Assembly: GCA_028015205.1 (NCBI GenBank)
Contig: CM051516.1
Location: 62,376,230 to 62,440,229, forward strand
Direction: 5' to 3'
DNA from: Mytilisepta virgata
Lineage: Eukaryota; Mollusca; Bivalvia; Mytilida; Mytilidae
Length of the DNA stretch: 64,000 nt
Shown here: positions 43,508 through 55,106 of the stretch, piece by piece
Layout of the letters: the number at the start of each line of letters is the position of its first letter
Position numbering within the stretch: the stretch's first letter is position 1
Made by a program: the position numbers and the translations under genes
The notes under the pieces: model-generated
Database searches by the model: none
Told to the model about the DNA's origin: nothing
What the model saw: the letters and a program-made list of their open reading frames with translations, nothing else

Positions 43508-45045
43508 CTGAACCGCAAAAGAAACGTCGCTTTTTCAAAATGTTAGCAAAATTCAAAATAAATATTAATTAATGATTTTTATATAATCAGTATTACGATT
43601 ACATCACCAGGTAAGATTAAATTACCTGTGAATTAAATTTTCGGTTGAATAATTTTCAGTTGATATCGTAGAGCGACCGTACCTAAAACCGCTCGTGGGA
43701 CACACTTGGCGGTAATTTTCCTTAAATCTTAAATGTTCGTGAAATTCATGCTCCTTTATGGGTATAAAAGGCCGGAGAAAATTAAAGAGTGTTAGTATTA
43801 GTGTTGACACAGAAGCTATGCCACGTCTGACTCCACAACAGAGAGAACAGGCCATTGGTCGATTGGATGCTGGGCAATCTGCCAGAGTTATTGCCAACGA
43901 CTTCAACTGTGCTGTTCGAACAATTGAAAGTCTACGGACACGGTACAATGCAACAAACAGCACAAATGACCGTCCACGGAGTGGTAGACCCCAAGTCACT
44001 ACCCCTAGACAAAATAGAGGCATTGTTCGTCACCATTTGATGAATCGGTTCACCCCAGCTGCCGAAACTGCCAGAAACACTGTTGGAACACATGGACGAC
44101 CCATAAGTGATGATACGGTTCGTCGGCGATTAGCTGCTAGAAACATGAGATGTCGCCGTCCAGCAAGAGGACCTATTCTTACTCCTCGACACCGTCAAGC
44201 TCGTCTTCAGTGGGCCACTCAGTGACAGAATTGGCGAAATCGACAATGGCGTAACATCATCTTCTCTGACGAAAGCCGTTACTGCATTTCAACAGCCGAT
44301 GGCAGAACCAGAGTGTGGAGAAGACGCGGGGAACGTTACGAAGACAGCTGCATTCTGGAAACAGACGCGTGGGGAGGACCTAGCATCATGGTATGGGGTG
44401 GAATCGGCCTTAACGATAAACTTGGTCCAGTCATCTTTCAGAACCTTGCCCCAGGCAGAGGAAATGGCGTAACAGCTGCCCGTTACATCGACCAAGTCTT
44501 GACACCCCATGTTCAGCCCCATTTCGCACGTCATCAAAACAAGACTTTCCAACAGGACAATGCACGTGCGCATACCGCAAGAGCCACAAGAGACTTCCTA
44601 CAGCAGAATAACATTAATGTTATGGATTGGCCGGCTTTGAGTCCAGATTTAAACCCTATTGAACATTTATGGGACGAAGTTCAAAGACGGTTGAATAATG
44701 AGCAGCCAAGTCCGACAACTGCAGCTGAACTTTCACAAGCGTTTCAGAGAGTATGGGCACGTATTCCGATGGCGTTTATTAATCGGCTCATCAACTCCAT
44801 GTACCGAAGATGTGCCGCAGTAATTGGTGCCGGTGGAGGACATACACGTTATTAACGGACGTGGGAGCACAGCATTGAAAACATGTGACGTTGCGACAAT
44901 TGTGACGTTTTTGTGAACATTGTAACCAAAAGACTGTAAATCATTCATTAAATTTTGTAAAAATTAATTTAAAATATATAAATGTCACTTTGAAATAAAT
45001 GTATGTGAACATGTCATTTTGTGCGACGTTTCTTTTGCGGTTCAG
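43508..45045 (+). mobile_element. Tc1/mariner-type transposon
   Basis: A 1538-bp element with inverted ends CTGAACCGCAAAAGAAACGT and complement, TA on each side (43506-43507, 45046-45047), and one transposase gene. The ends match over about 23 bp. Confidence 0.93.
43818..44855 (+). pseudogene. Tc1-like transposase with one stop codon
   Basis: Start at MPRLTPQQREQAIGRLDAG (43818). An N-terminal paired-type helix-turn-helix region (about residues 5-115, with a GRPQVTTPRQN linker) is followed by a DDE catalytic domain: first Asp in IIFSDESRY, second in FQQDNARAHT, and Glu in SPDLNPIEHLWDE. One in-frame TGA at 44223-44225 breaks the roughly 345-codon gene between the DNA-binding and catalytic parts. 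The frame is otherwise clean to 44855, so inactivation is recent. The copy can at most be mobilised by another transposase. Confidence 0.92.
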
Positions 45046-45185
45046 TATATATATTATCTTTTGTTAATATTGATCTGGTGTCATTTAAAATTATGAGTCA
45101 CAATTTGACTATGACATAATTCGATTGACAGTCATAACAGCTATAAATAGAGAATGGTTTTGTCATATTAAAATTAAATTAATAC

Positions 45186-45251
45186 CTGAGGCTGATGTAA
45201 TGTGGCCATTCACATTTGATTCTTCCACTTCTTCTATTCCCAACATAGCAA
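45186..45251 (-). CDS. Host gene internal exon (acidic stretch), most downstream seen
   Basis: Minus-strand exon with acceptor CTTTTATAG and donor CAG|GTATTAAT. In the phase left by the exon at 46636-46741 it reads AMLGIEEVEESNVNGHITSAS; its 66 nt preserve phase 1. The protein family is not recognised. The next exon lies beyond the Tc1 element and was not found. Confidence 0.5.
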
Positions 45252-45477
45252 CTATAAAAGAAAGATACACATATTTTGATATTTGCATTTACATCAGACC
45301 TTAGTATTACAAAAAAAATAATTTGAGTTATTGTTTTACTTGAAGGTAATTTACTTATATTTTGATGTTGTTTTGCAGCTTTAAATATACTTCCCATTGT
45401 AACAATAATGTAACATTGGACCAACATCAAAGAAAAGTTAGTTATTACTTCAAATTTGTGTGTGTGTGTTTCTAAAC

Positions 45478-45847
45478 AGCCCATACAACATTCACCTAAT
45501 TACTAAAGCCTGATTTGAACTCTTTGCAACAAACTACGGTCAATAATAAACAGCCCATACAACATTCACCTAATTACTAAAGCCTGATTTGAACTATTTG
45601 CAACAAACTACGGTCAATAATAAACAGCCCATACAACATTCACCTAATTACTAATGCCTGATTTGAACTCTTTGCAACAAACTACGGTCGATAATAAACA
45701 GCCCATACAACATTCACCTAATTACTAAAGCCTGATTTGAACTCTTTGCAACAAACTACGGTCAATAATAAACAGCCCATATAACATTCACCTAATTACT
45801 AAAGCCTGATTTGAACTCTTTGCAACAAACTAAGGTCAATAATAACA
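45478..45847 (+). repeat. Five-copy 74-bp tandem repeat
   Basis: Units beginning CAGCCCATACAACATTCACC at 45478, 45551, 45625, 45699 and 45773, almost identical. It lies in the intron between the exons at 45251 and 46636. Confidence 0.93.
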
Positions 45848-46635
45848 AGGCCATAAACTACTATCTTTCATACCTAGACAGGAAAGGTCAAGGTCAACCA
45901 AAGAGTGGCAATTCAATTACATCAACTCAATGATGATGGCATTTATTTATCACCTAATTACTCTGTTTCCTTACAAAATACACTTATTTAGAGGAAATCT
46001 GAATAACTGACAAAAATTAGGTGTTTGTATGTTGTTCTGACACCACTGTTGACATGAAACAGATTGACCTGTTCAATGCAAGATATATATATATGAAATC
46101 CTGTACTTGCAAAATTGTTGATTCATTTTATTTTTTTTTATGAATTGAACGTCAGTATTCATGGCAATCAGAGTTTTAATTCCATAATGGTGACAAACTT
46201 CAAATGATCTGCAATGTTTTAATATGAAGGCAACACATGCTTATAATCTGGATTTGAAACTGCATCTATTAAATATTTAGTGGATTTGCTTTTTCGTCTA
46301 TATTTGAGATTTCATTTGCATTTATACATTAGAATATGTATTTGATTAATTTAGATTTATTCCTCATGGACAAAATCAGAAGTATCTTTACATTGCTGTA
46401 AAATACACAATTTATTTGTACTTACTGTGAAACAGGTAAGAAATATTTGGTGCATCTCCCATTTCTACCTGTTTCTAAGGCTCTTACAAATAAAAAGTAT
46501 ATTTTCTGACAATATATATAAATTGCACACTCCGGCTCCATGAGAGATTGAAAGAACTCATCAGTTGCTTGTTCGAAACTATATGCAGTATTTTGTAACT
46601 AAAATATATATAAGTTTATATATATAGAAACTAAC
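45848..46635. other. Intronic DNA
   Basis: Lies within the predicted minus-strand intron. AT-rich, with a short TA microsatellite near 46085. Nothing else recognised. Confidence 0.4.
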
Positions 46636-46741
46636 AGTTAGGAATTTCTGAAGTGTCAGAAAATTCTTCTTCTCGTATTTCTAGATCTACATCTTCTTCA
46701 TATCCTTCTCCAAAGAGCTGATGATCATCTACATTTTGACT
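46636..46741 (-). CDS. Host gene internal exon, strongly acidic
   Basis: Acceptor TTCATTTCATTTTTTTAAG and donor ACT|GTTAGT. It encodes SQNVDDHQLFGEGYEEDVDL followed by EIREEEFSDTSEIPN. It enters in phase 0 and leaves in phase 1, matching its neighbours. If the donor is not used the frame stops one codon later, so this could also be a last exon. Acidic, probably disordered. Confidence 0.5.
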
Positions 46742-47088
46742 CTTAAAAAAATGAAATGAATTATCTGAATATATTGATACAAACCCAACTGAATTATTCC
46801 CTAATTCTGTGTCTCCCATTTCACTTTAATAAATGATATGTTGATCTCATGTTGACTGTCTGACATAATATTGAAAACAACCCATACAATTACCTTTCTG
46901 CAAATGCATGTACTCAATTTGACAAGAAATCTGTTTACAAAGAGACCAAATTTTTCAAATGAATGGATCTATTGAATTTCTATAAATTCTGAATACAAGT
47001 ATATTTTTAAGCTGACTCATAAACTTTGCTAATAAATTCTCAGATTAGATTATCATATGTCACCATCATTCACAAACAAACAAATTAC

Positions 47089-47147
47089 CTCATCTGCTGA
47101 TACCTGATGAAAACTTTCTAAGTTACTTGGATGTACTCCATCTTTCT
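47089..47147 (-). CDS. Host gene short internal exon
   Basis: 59 nt with acceptor TTTCTTATTTAG and donor GAG|GTAATT. An alternative donor CAG|GTATCAG lies 15 nt earlier in the same phase. It encodes KDGVHPSNLESFHQVSADE. It enters in phase 1 and leaves in phase 0, matching the exons on both sides. Confidence 0.5.
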
Positions 47148-47737
47148 CTAAATAAGAAATTTAAAAGCATCTATGCATGACAAGTGAAAAACTTTGTCAC
47201 AAGCATGTGTGGAATCTGTATAACCATATCATTTCTTATCAATTATCTGTTCAACATAATAAGGTAGAAGTGAAAGGCAGAAGTCAAGCTCAATTGCACA
47301 TAAATGAGTATCGGAAATATTATCAGATTACCAGTAAACTTAACCAATGATTACTGAGTATATATGCTTATTTACAAATACAGTATAACCTCATTATGTC
47401 AAGGTCAATGGGACCTGCTCGTTCTATCCGTGTCATCAAAGATCGAGTTTGATATAATGGTTTATACATATTGATAGAAAGTTGGTTGATCAAATTTGGT
47501 TCATTATTCTTGTGTCGATATCTTTCGAACAGTTAACCTCCTATAACCTGTTACATTTTTATTTGAAAATAATATTAATTCCATAGATATTGATGTTTTG
47601 TAAATAGCCAACTTTGAAACTGGTCACAAATGTTCATCAGGAATCAATGAATATTACAGAATCATGTTAAAATGGTGTGTTCCCCGAATGACTACAGGAC
47701 TAAAACAACATCTAACTAGAGGTACTGTTGTCACAGG
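47148..47737. other. Intronic DNA
   Basis: No recognisable gene or repeat between the host exon and the hairpin-ended element. Confidence 0.4.
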
Positions 47738-47953
47738 AGTCCAGCATGCTGGACTGTTTTAGCACGCTAAAACTGATGTCTCCCCTTCCATACCCATAGT
47801 TTTTTTAACATTTTTTAGGGATCATCAAGGTGGCAAATTAAGAGCTATGGTACATAATACATGTAGTTACCTACAGATATGTGCTTCAACAAGGAATGAA
47901 TAAGGTAATATATAGTTTTGGGGAAGGGATCTGAACCATTTTTAAGATAAATT

Positions 47954-48625
47954 AAGGTTTCTGATTTTGAGGGGGGTGGGGATGACCCCCAGGGCTAAGA
48001 TGTATATTGCATTCAACTCGTCTTGTATCCATGAGTAGTATAATATATGGTTTAGGGGTGGGGATTCCAACCATTTTTAAGATAAAATAAGGTTTCTGAT
48101 TTTGAGGGGGGTGGGGATGACCCCCAGGGCTAAGATGTATATTGCATTCAACTCGTCTTGTAACCATGAGTAGTACAATATATGGTTTAGGGGTGGGGAT
48201 TCCAACCATTTTTAAGATAAAATATGGTTTCTGATTTTGTGGGGGTGGGGATGACCCCCAAGGCTAAGATGTATATTGCATACAACTGGTCTTGTAACCA
48301 TGAGTAGTACAATATATGGTTTAGGGGTGGGGATTCCAACCATTTTTAAGATAAAATAAGGTTTCTGATTTTGAGGGGGTGGGGATGACCCCCAGGGCTA
48401 AGATGCATATTGCATTCAACTCGTCTTGTAACCATGAGTAGTACAATATATGGTTTAGGGGTGGGGATTTCAACCATTTTTAAAATAAATTAAGGTTTCT
48501 GGTCTTGAGGGGTAGGGGATGACCCCCGGGGCTCAGATGTATACTGCATTCAACTTGTCTTGTTATCATGAATAATAAAATATATGGTTTAAGGGTGGGG
48601 ATTTCAACCCTTTCCAAGATAATGT
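47954..48625 (+). repeat. 135-bp tandem repeat, subfamily A
   Basis: Units starting near 47954, 48089, 48223, 48358 and 48492 share TTTCTGATTTTGAGGGG, GGGGATGACCCCCAGGGCT and GGTTTAGGGGTGGGGATT. A flank with CTGACCCCCAGGGACCCAAA (48625-48788) follows. Confidence 0.9.
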
Positions 48626-48798
48626 AGGCTAGGGGGTGGGGACTGACCCCCAGGGACCCAAATGTGGTACTCTGCACTCCGCCTTGACCTGATGCATATA
48701 CCTTCCAAATATCATGAGGCTAGCTCAAGAAACAAAAAAGTTATGTTCCGGACAAAAAATTTGATTAGAAGAGGAAGAACACTATTGGGTTGTTATCT

Positions 48799-49660
48799 CA
48801 ATGGTTTTCAGAATATTTAGTATTTTATCATTTGAGGGGGTGGGGCATGACCCCCCTCAGACCCCCCTATGGTACCAAATGATTTGTCTTATCATAAGGA
48901 GTAATAATATATATTGTTATAGGGTGGGGATTACAATGGTTTTCAAAATATTAAGTATTTTATCATTTAAGGGGGTGGGGCATGACCCCCCCCCCTCAGA
49001 CCCCCTATGGTACCAAATGATTCGTCTTATCATAAGGAGTAATAATATATATGGTTATAGGGTGGGGATCTCAATGGTTTTCAGAATAATAAGCATTTTG
49101 TCATTTAAGGGGGTGGGGCATGACCCCCCCCCCCCCCCTCAGACCCCCTATGGTACCTAATGATTCGTCTTATCATAAGGAGTAATAATATATATGGTTA
49201 TAGGGTGGGGATCTCAATGGTTTTCAGAATAATAAGTATTTTGTCATTTGAGGGGGTGGGGCATGACCCCCCCCTCAGACCCCCTATGGTACCAAATGAT
49301 TCGTCTTATCATAAAGAGTAATAATATATATGGTTATTGGTTGGGGATCTCAATGGTTTTCAAAATATTTAGTATTTTATCATTTGAAGGGGTGGGGCAT
49401 GACCCCCCTCAGACCCCCCTATGGTACCAAATGATTCGTCTTATCATAAGGAGTAATAATATATATGGTTATAGGGTGGGGATCTCAATGGTTTTCAGAA
49501 TATTTAGTATTTTATCATTTGAGGGGGTGGGGCATGACCCCCCTCAGACCCCCCTATGGTACCAAATGATTCGTCTTATCATAAGGAGTAATAATATATA
49601 TGGTTATAGGGTGGGGATCACAATGGTTTTCAAAATATTAAGTATTTTGTTATTTTAGCC
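48799..49660 (+). repeat. 135-bp tandem repeat, subfamily B
   Basis: Units starting with CAATGGTTTTCA near 48799, 48934, 49072, 49215, 49351, 49486 and 49620 share GGGGTGGGGCATGACCCCCC and TATGGTACCAAATGATTCGT. They are homologous to subfamily A. A second copy of the 48625-48788 flank follows at about 49672-49828, so the core was duplicated as a block. Open frames across it are by-products. Confidence 0.9.
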
Positions 49661-50129
49661 TACATTTTACATGCTAGGGGGTGGGGACTGACCCCCAGGG
49701 ACCCAAATGTGGTACTCTGCACTCCGCCATGACCTGATGCATATACCTTCCAAATATCATGAGGCTAGCTCAAGAAACAAAAAAGTTATGTTCCGGACAA
49801 AAAATTTGATTAGAAGAGGAAGAATAACTAGAATTGCAATTGCGAGCAATAGCAGATGTCGCCCCTGGCAGCCATCTTGAAAATGGCGGCCATTTCGAAA
49901 AAAAAGTATTGATTGCACACCTTCACATAGTGATCTTACTTTCTGCCAAGTTTCATTTAATTCTATCACGGCATCTCCGAGAACTAAGCCGGACAAAAAT
50001 CATTGGAAAGAAAGAATAATAATAACAAAGAAACGGAAGAATAACAATATGTCGTCCCGTGACTACGTTCGGGGCGACATAATAATCACTAAAACAATAT
50101 GTCTCCCTTCGAGAAGGGGAGACATAATT

Positions 50130-50736
50130 AGACAAGGGATTAAGAGGTCCTCTGAAGGGGCAAATACTTATTTACCTGTACATCTACAAATTTACCTTAC
50201 ATTTACATAGTTATTTTTTTTTTTTTATTGTTAAGCATTATAATATCTTCTGCTTTTTTTGTAAATATATGTAATAAACTACAATGTATTTGGTTTCATT
50301 ATAAGTTAAATTAAAAAATATTATATTTATTTATTACATATGACATAAAATATTAAAGTTTAATATATGTAGAATATATATAAATACACATAGGCTGATA
50401 TAAATATAATATTTTATTATCGTTAAATGAATCTATTATTCAAACAATTAATCATTTACCTGTTGACATTATCCTTAATTTGGGGAAATAATTTGGCAAC
50501 ACGATGAAAACACCCGATTTAATTATATTTCAACACATCAAAGTTAATTTGTGTCTATATGTTCTTCAAAATATACTTGACTTAACATAGATTTCAAATC
50601 AACCAAATTCCACTAAACAAAGATAAAAATTCATTAAACATTGACATTTTGTCAAGACTGAAAAAATACCTTGCACTAGTGAAATTTACAACAAATACGA
50701 GTTTGAGAAAACGACATTAGACTGTATATATCTTAC
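50130..50736. other. AT-rich intronic DNA
   Basis: Lies between the hairpin element and the large host exon. A T-rich stretch at about 50212-50228. Nothing coding. Confidence 0.4.
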
Positions 50737-51829
50737 TCAGATTATTCTGCAATCTGTCATAACTTCCATAATGCTCACTGTTCCTGTGACTTGAAGGAGG
50801 CTGTGCGGGATTTTCCTGCTTATCTGTATCTTCTATCTCAGATCTACAGTTAGTGTTAGTAGCAACCTCATTCAAATTTTCTTCGACCAAATTTCTCGCA
50901 GTGCATTGAGCATTGCTATCCAAATTATTTTCAGTGTTGCATGCAGGTTTTCCTTGGTGGTGATAACCATCAATAGACCTGGGTTTTGGCAGTTTCGTTT
51001 GAGTTTGTTCACGCAGGGAATTTACTTCTGTAATCCCACCATTTGATTGCCTGTGGTTCTCTTCCCGAAGAGGTCTTACTACTGGTCTGGACGATGTTGT
51101 TAAGTCGGGTATTTCTTCCAGTTGTGTATCAGATGGTGTTGAAACTACATGTACATTTTCTTGATTTTCTCTGTGACCTGACAGTTCAACATTCTGACTC
51201 TGATTGATAAATTCCATTCCACTGCACACTGCATGATTTTCATTTCTGTGTTCAGATGAAGGCCTTAACTGATTTCCAACATCTTCCTCATCAATTGGCC
51301 TGTCAACAACCAATGAGGATGAAAATGAGTAGGATTCAGAGGTTGATCGGTGTCGTCCAGAGATATACCCTGATGATGGAGGTCGATAATGATCATTCCT
51401 TGATGTATCTGAGCTAAAGCCGTATAAAATAAGTGAATTGTGTCCACTAGAAGCCATTAGAGAATTTAAGCTTTCATTATAACTCTCATTCCTTCTTCTA
51501 CGTTGGTAACTTAAATCAACTGTCTGTTCATTTACATCATTACTATTCCTAATGAAATTTCTTCTGTCATCTGTAAAAGCCCTAGTATTTCCAATTCTGA
51601 TATAAGATACATCTTCATCGGATTCATTTGTAATGGGTGTTGCCGGGAATGTACTGTAGCTTCTTGAATATATGCAGGTACCGTGGAATTGTGTGAAAAG
51701 ATGAGCATAATTATCATAGTCTTTGGGCAATTTTGTCTTGCAATCTTGAATTTCAGCAAAGCAGAAATCATTGCATTGGTCCTTCCAGCTGGACGATGGA
51801 AACACCATTTTCCTTTTTCCATAACTCAT
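50737..51829 (-). CDS. Large host exon encoding a polar, probably disordered protein segment
   Basis: Open from at least MSYGKRKMVFPSSSW (51829) and in frame up to 51865 with a basic VRKRKGSRLS lead, which could be a stop-transfer region after a membrane span in an earlier exon. The 364 residues are rich in Ser, Asn, Glu and Arg, with patches such as YQRRRRNESYNESLNSL and RPPSSGYISGRHRSTSES. No domain is recognised; a cytoplasmic tail or scaffold segment is possible. A donor CTGA|GTAAGA at 50737 leaves phase 1, which matches the exon at 47147. If it is not used the frame stops at 50717, making this the last exon. Codon content and length make this the best host coding exon in the window. Confidence 0.7.
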
Positions 51830-51865
51830 ACTGAGTCTGCTTCCTTTTCTTTTTCTAACCTTTGT

Positions 51866-53250
51866 TTAAAAAGACAGTAAAAATTGAACTTGGATATGTC
51901 TTAGTAAACAACAAAATGGATATTAACAGGAAATGCCAACATAATGACATACCAATCAATCAAAGTAACCCAACTGAGAGAACACCGGACAAAAGAGTAC
52001 AAAACACAAACATGAACAAAACAGAGAGTCAGGATAGTCTGACTTGGTATAGACACTGAATAGCGGTGGGGTTAAACTGGTTTTTTTGGTATCCAAACCT
52101 CTGCCTTAAATATGCCATCCTCCCATGTCAGTGTAAAAAGGTAAATAAATAATGTTATAAGCAATTATTCTTTGATTTATTCCAAAACCTGTGCATAGTT
52201 TTTTTTTCAGACTGAGCATAACTTTGTCACCCAGAATATATTTCTCAAGCATATCTGCCATTTTTAATACATAACTAACACTGATACACACATTATCTAG
52301 GGCTCTGTTAGAGTTGAATAAATCAAAGGTACTTCAAAACTGTAAAAATGGGAGATAACTCATGATCATAATCATTTAATAAGATAATTTCATGCATCAC
52401 TAAGGAATATATGCTGAAAATGCAGAGACAAATGTTCTTATCATACTTTTATAATCAGTTTTATATGAAGTCCTGGATAATTCTGAGAGAGACTATGGCA
52501 TTTAATTCCACAAAAAGAATACATAAACTTCATTTGGTTCTCATATGGATTATGTGGAACTTCAATATTTTGGTATTGCAAATATTTTATATTGGGTACA
52601 TTGGGTTTCAGGCACTTCTGGTTGAATTAAATGGACAATTTCTGATACATCCACATCACTAAGTAAAATTTTGCTGATATTATTCACTCTATAGGAAACA
52701 CTGAATTTAACATTTATCCAGGGACTGGTTGAAATTCTATATTGGCCCATGTTTTAATCCATGTATTTTCTGTATTGGACCTGTATATAAAATACCCTGT
52801 TTTCTGTATTGGACCTGTATATAAAATACCCTGTTTTCATATTTAATTAAGGAATCATGAATCTGAAATTAATGAATCCTGCATTATGTCCATGTACCGT
52901 CCTATTTGGCCTCAGGCCTGAACTGTCGTGAACATAATACTGGATAAATATAAAAATACCTGTTTATCAATACTAATTACTGTAACATAATGACCAACCA
53001 ATAGTTTTAATCAAAACATCTATTTTGACTATGTGTAATTATTTGATTTTTGCCCTGCATATAATCCATTCATTCACTTAGATCAGGACAGAAAAGGTTT
53101 TTCAATTCCCCAATATCAAATCTATTATTCAACCAATTTCATGGTCACTGTAAAAATTATCAAGCTTCAGTCTGATGATTAAAGATTAAGAAATATAAAT
53201 TTTAGATAATTTGAAAATTTGGGAAGGATTTTGATGAAATTATTTCCCAT
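51866..53250. other. Intronic or intergenic DNA
   Basis: Contains a duplicated 38-40 bp unit (CTGTATTGGACCTGTATATA at about 52769 and 52806). A possible minus-strand exon around 52590-52700 (acceptor TTTCCTATAG) is not supported further. Confidence 0.4.
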
Positions 53251-53650
53251 ATAACCGATTAAAACAAGTTCCTGCCAATGATGTAAGTATTTAGTAAATA
53301 GAATGACATTTGTATATTGTTGCCTTCAAGTCCCTAAGGATAGGATATATGAAATACCATCTCTCAGTACTTCATGAAAAACTACCTTCAACCTGAACCT
53401 TAACCTGGATTCTAATATTGAAATTCTATAATGAAATTCAAAGTTGATGACCCATGACCTCAAGGTCACAGCATCTGTTTCGCATCAAAATGCTGCAGTT
53501 CATATCACAAGCTATCCATGTCCAAAGTTTCAGGATGATACCATAAGTCCTTCATGAAAAACTACCTTAAACCTTAACCTCGTACAGACGGATTGACACA
53601 CAGACAAAGGAACTAATATGCCCAGCCTGCCTTACAGGCGGGGCATAAAA
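53251..53650 (+). repeat. Hairpin-ended repeat of a further family (fragment)
   Basis: Contains two versions of a module with CCATAAGTCCTTCATGAAAA/ACTACCTT and ends CAGACGGATTGACACACAGAC. The final hairpin is TATGCCC...GCCTG-cctta-CAGGC-GGGGCATA (53618-53648). The layout parallels the other families, but the sequence differs. Confidence 0.55.
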
Positions 53651-53688
53651 ATAATTTTAAGCGGAAAAGACAAATTTAAAGTGATGGA

Positions 53689-54042
53689 TGGATGGATGAA
53701 TTATTGTTAAAGTCCAGTGGCAACCAGGTGCATATCAGGACGAGAACATGTTGATATGATAATGAATATGATCCCTGCTTTGTACTAGACCGACACGCTA
53801 CGTCGGATTTTTAATGTGCTAGTTCACGAGGTAACTGTCCGCAGGAAGACATATCACCTCACTCGGACACATTATACTGACTCCGAGCCGACCAGTCTTT
53901 GCTCTTACTCCTAGATGCCATGTGTTTGGCGGAAAAGCAGCAAATACCAATTTTTATGTCTTTGGTTTGACTTGGCCGGGGATCGAACCCGCGTCCTTTC
54001 GCTCTCGGGGCGAGCACGCTACCACGAGACCACCAAGGCGGT
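53689..54042 (-). mobile_element. tRNA-derived SINE, second family
   Basis: Read from 54042 downward it begins ACCGCCTTGGTGGTCTCGTG, with a tRNA-like fold and a clear B box GGGTTCGATCCCC. It ends in an ATCC-type simple tail near 53689. The 18-bp duplication CAAATTTAAAGTGATGGA flanks it (53671-53688, 54043-54060). Length 354 bp; it is not related to the SINE at 32941. Confidence 0.9.
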
Positions 54043-54060
54043 CAAATTTAAAGTGATGGA

Positions 54061-54917
54061 ATTCAAATTTGGAGCACGATTTTCTTGAGGCATCTTTGAT
54101 TCAATTGACTAAGGAAGCAAATTGAACTCTCTTCGTGAATTCAAGCAAATTTCATTATTCAGTTCGAAAATATGCAAAGAAAATCAAGTAGAATTGTAGT
54201 ACAGTATGATGACATTGCCACATGGATAAAAAATTCAATTAAAACCAAAGATCAAGAAATTTCCGATCGACAGTAATTTTATAAAACCAGATTTCATTCC
54301 ATCAATATTTAGCGCTCTACTGCAGCCCTCAATTGCTGTATATTTCAAAATTAATAACAGGGTTTTCAGTTGAAAAATCAGGTAAAAAATAAATAGAACA
54401 TGATTGATACTAAATATGATCGAAGTACCAATTCTTGATGTTGCTGGACAGTCATCTTCTTCGAATGACTGCCTTCAGGACTCTTTTTGTGAAAGGGCTA
54501 ATTAAATAAAAATTCAAGTCTAGTATTTTACTTGCCATTTGTAGAAACTTATGCTGTTGCCGTTTACTTCTCTGTTTGTCTATATAATGATAAACATGAT
54601 ATTTAATATGAAATATATAATAATAAATTATCTGCACATGAATGTACTATTATAAAAAAATAGTTTTTTTTTAAATTTGGCCAGTATATGAATCCAGAAA
54701 CTTTTTTTCTGAGTTTAAAGAGATTCAGATTCTTTGAGCTGAATGATTTGTTCCATGCTAAGTTAATGCTAGTCATGTGACTTTTCAGTCATTTCCCAGG
54801 AAAATTAATTCAGACTTATATTGTAAAATATCTTATCAGAAATTTTTTTTTCAGTTTCCACACTGGATCTACAATTACTATTTGCTGGACTTAATCAAGG
54901 TGTACAGTTATAAGTAT
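54061..54917. other. Intronic or intergenic DNA
   Basis: Short minus-strand frames near 54433-54600 have splice-like borders (for example a KQRSKRQQHKFLQM frame), but their phases do not join, so no exon is called. Confidence 0.35.
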
Positions 54918-55106
54918 ATAATAGCTACTGATGTATAGATGTATATGTCAATATCAGGATAAACGGATTGTCCGAGGGTCATAGTATGGACCTGGAAACT
55001 GATATGGCCCAAGTCGAAGGCATGGGCCATATCAGTTTCCCGGTCCACACCATGACCCCGAGGGCAATCCGTATATTCTGATATTGCCCTATACATCAGT
55101 AACTAT
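54918..55106. repeat. Fold-back element of about 190 bp
   Basis: Arms of about 90 bp are inverted: TACTGATGTATAG with CTATACATCAGTA outside, GATATGGCCCA with TGGGCCATATC inside. Between them are CCGAGGGTCAT-type segments opposite ATGACCCCGAGG. Arms are imperfect, so the insertion is old. No clear duplication. Confidence 0.75.

Larger units (their letters stand above)
47738..50129 (+). mobile_element. Hairpin-ended element with 135-bp tandem core
   Basis: The 5' end has two perfect hairpins, AGTCCAGCATGCTGGACT (47738-47755) and GTTTTAGC-ac-GCTAAAAC (47756-47773), followed by ATGTCTCCCCTTCC (47776-47789). The 3' end has ATGTCG...CGACAT (50049-50080) and ATGTCTCCCTTC-ga-GAAGGGGAGACAT (50099-50125). 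Its outer strand is complementary to the 5' ATGTCTCCCC. The core consists of 135-bp repeats in two subfamilies. No coding gene. The layout recalls non-autonomous Helitron-like elements of bivalves, but no Helitron end signature is demonstrated. Confidence 0.7.

Noticed and set aside
43622..44023. 133-codon minus-strand frame in the Tc1 element
   Set aside because: Antisense of the transposase gene.
47952..49658. Repetitive frames of 65-136 codons in the 135-bp repeats
   Set aside because: The period is 135, a multiple of three, so frames stay open by geometry. Unit length changes break them and no start context exists.
52590..52700. Minus-strand exon following TTTCCTATAG
   Set aside because: The acceptor is good but the only donor (AAT|GTACCC) is weak, and the phase cannot be tied to the exon at 51829.
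54433..54600. Minus-strand exons near 54433-54484 and 54530-54590
   Set aside because: Splice-like borders exist, but joined phases run into stops and no homology supports them.
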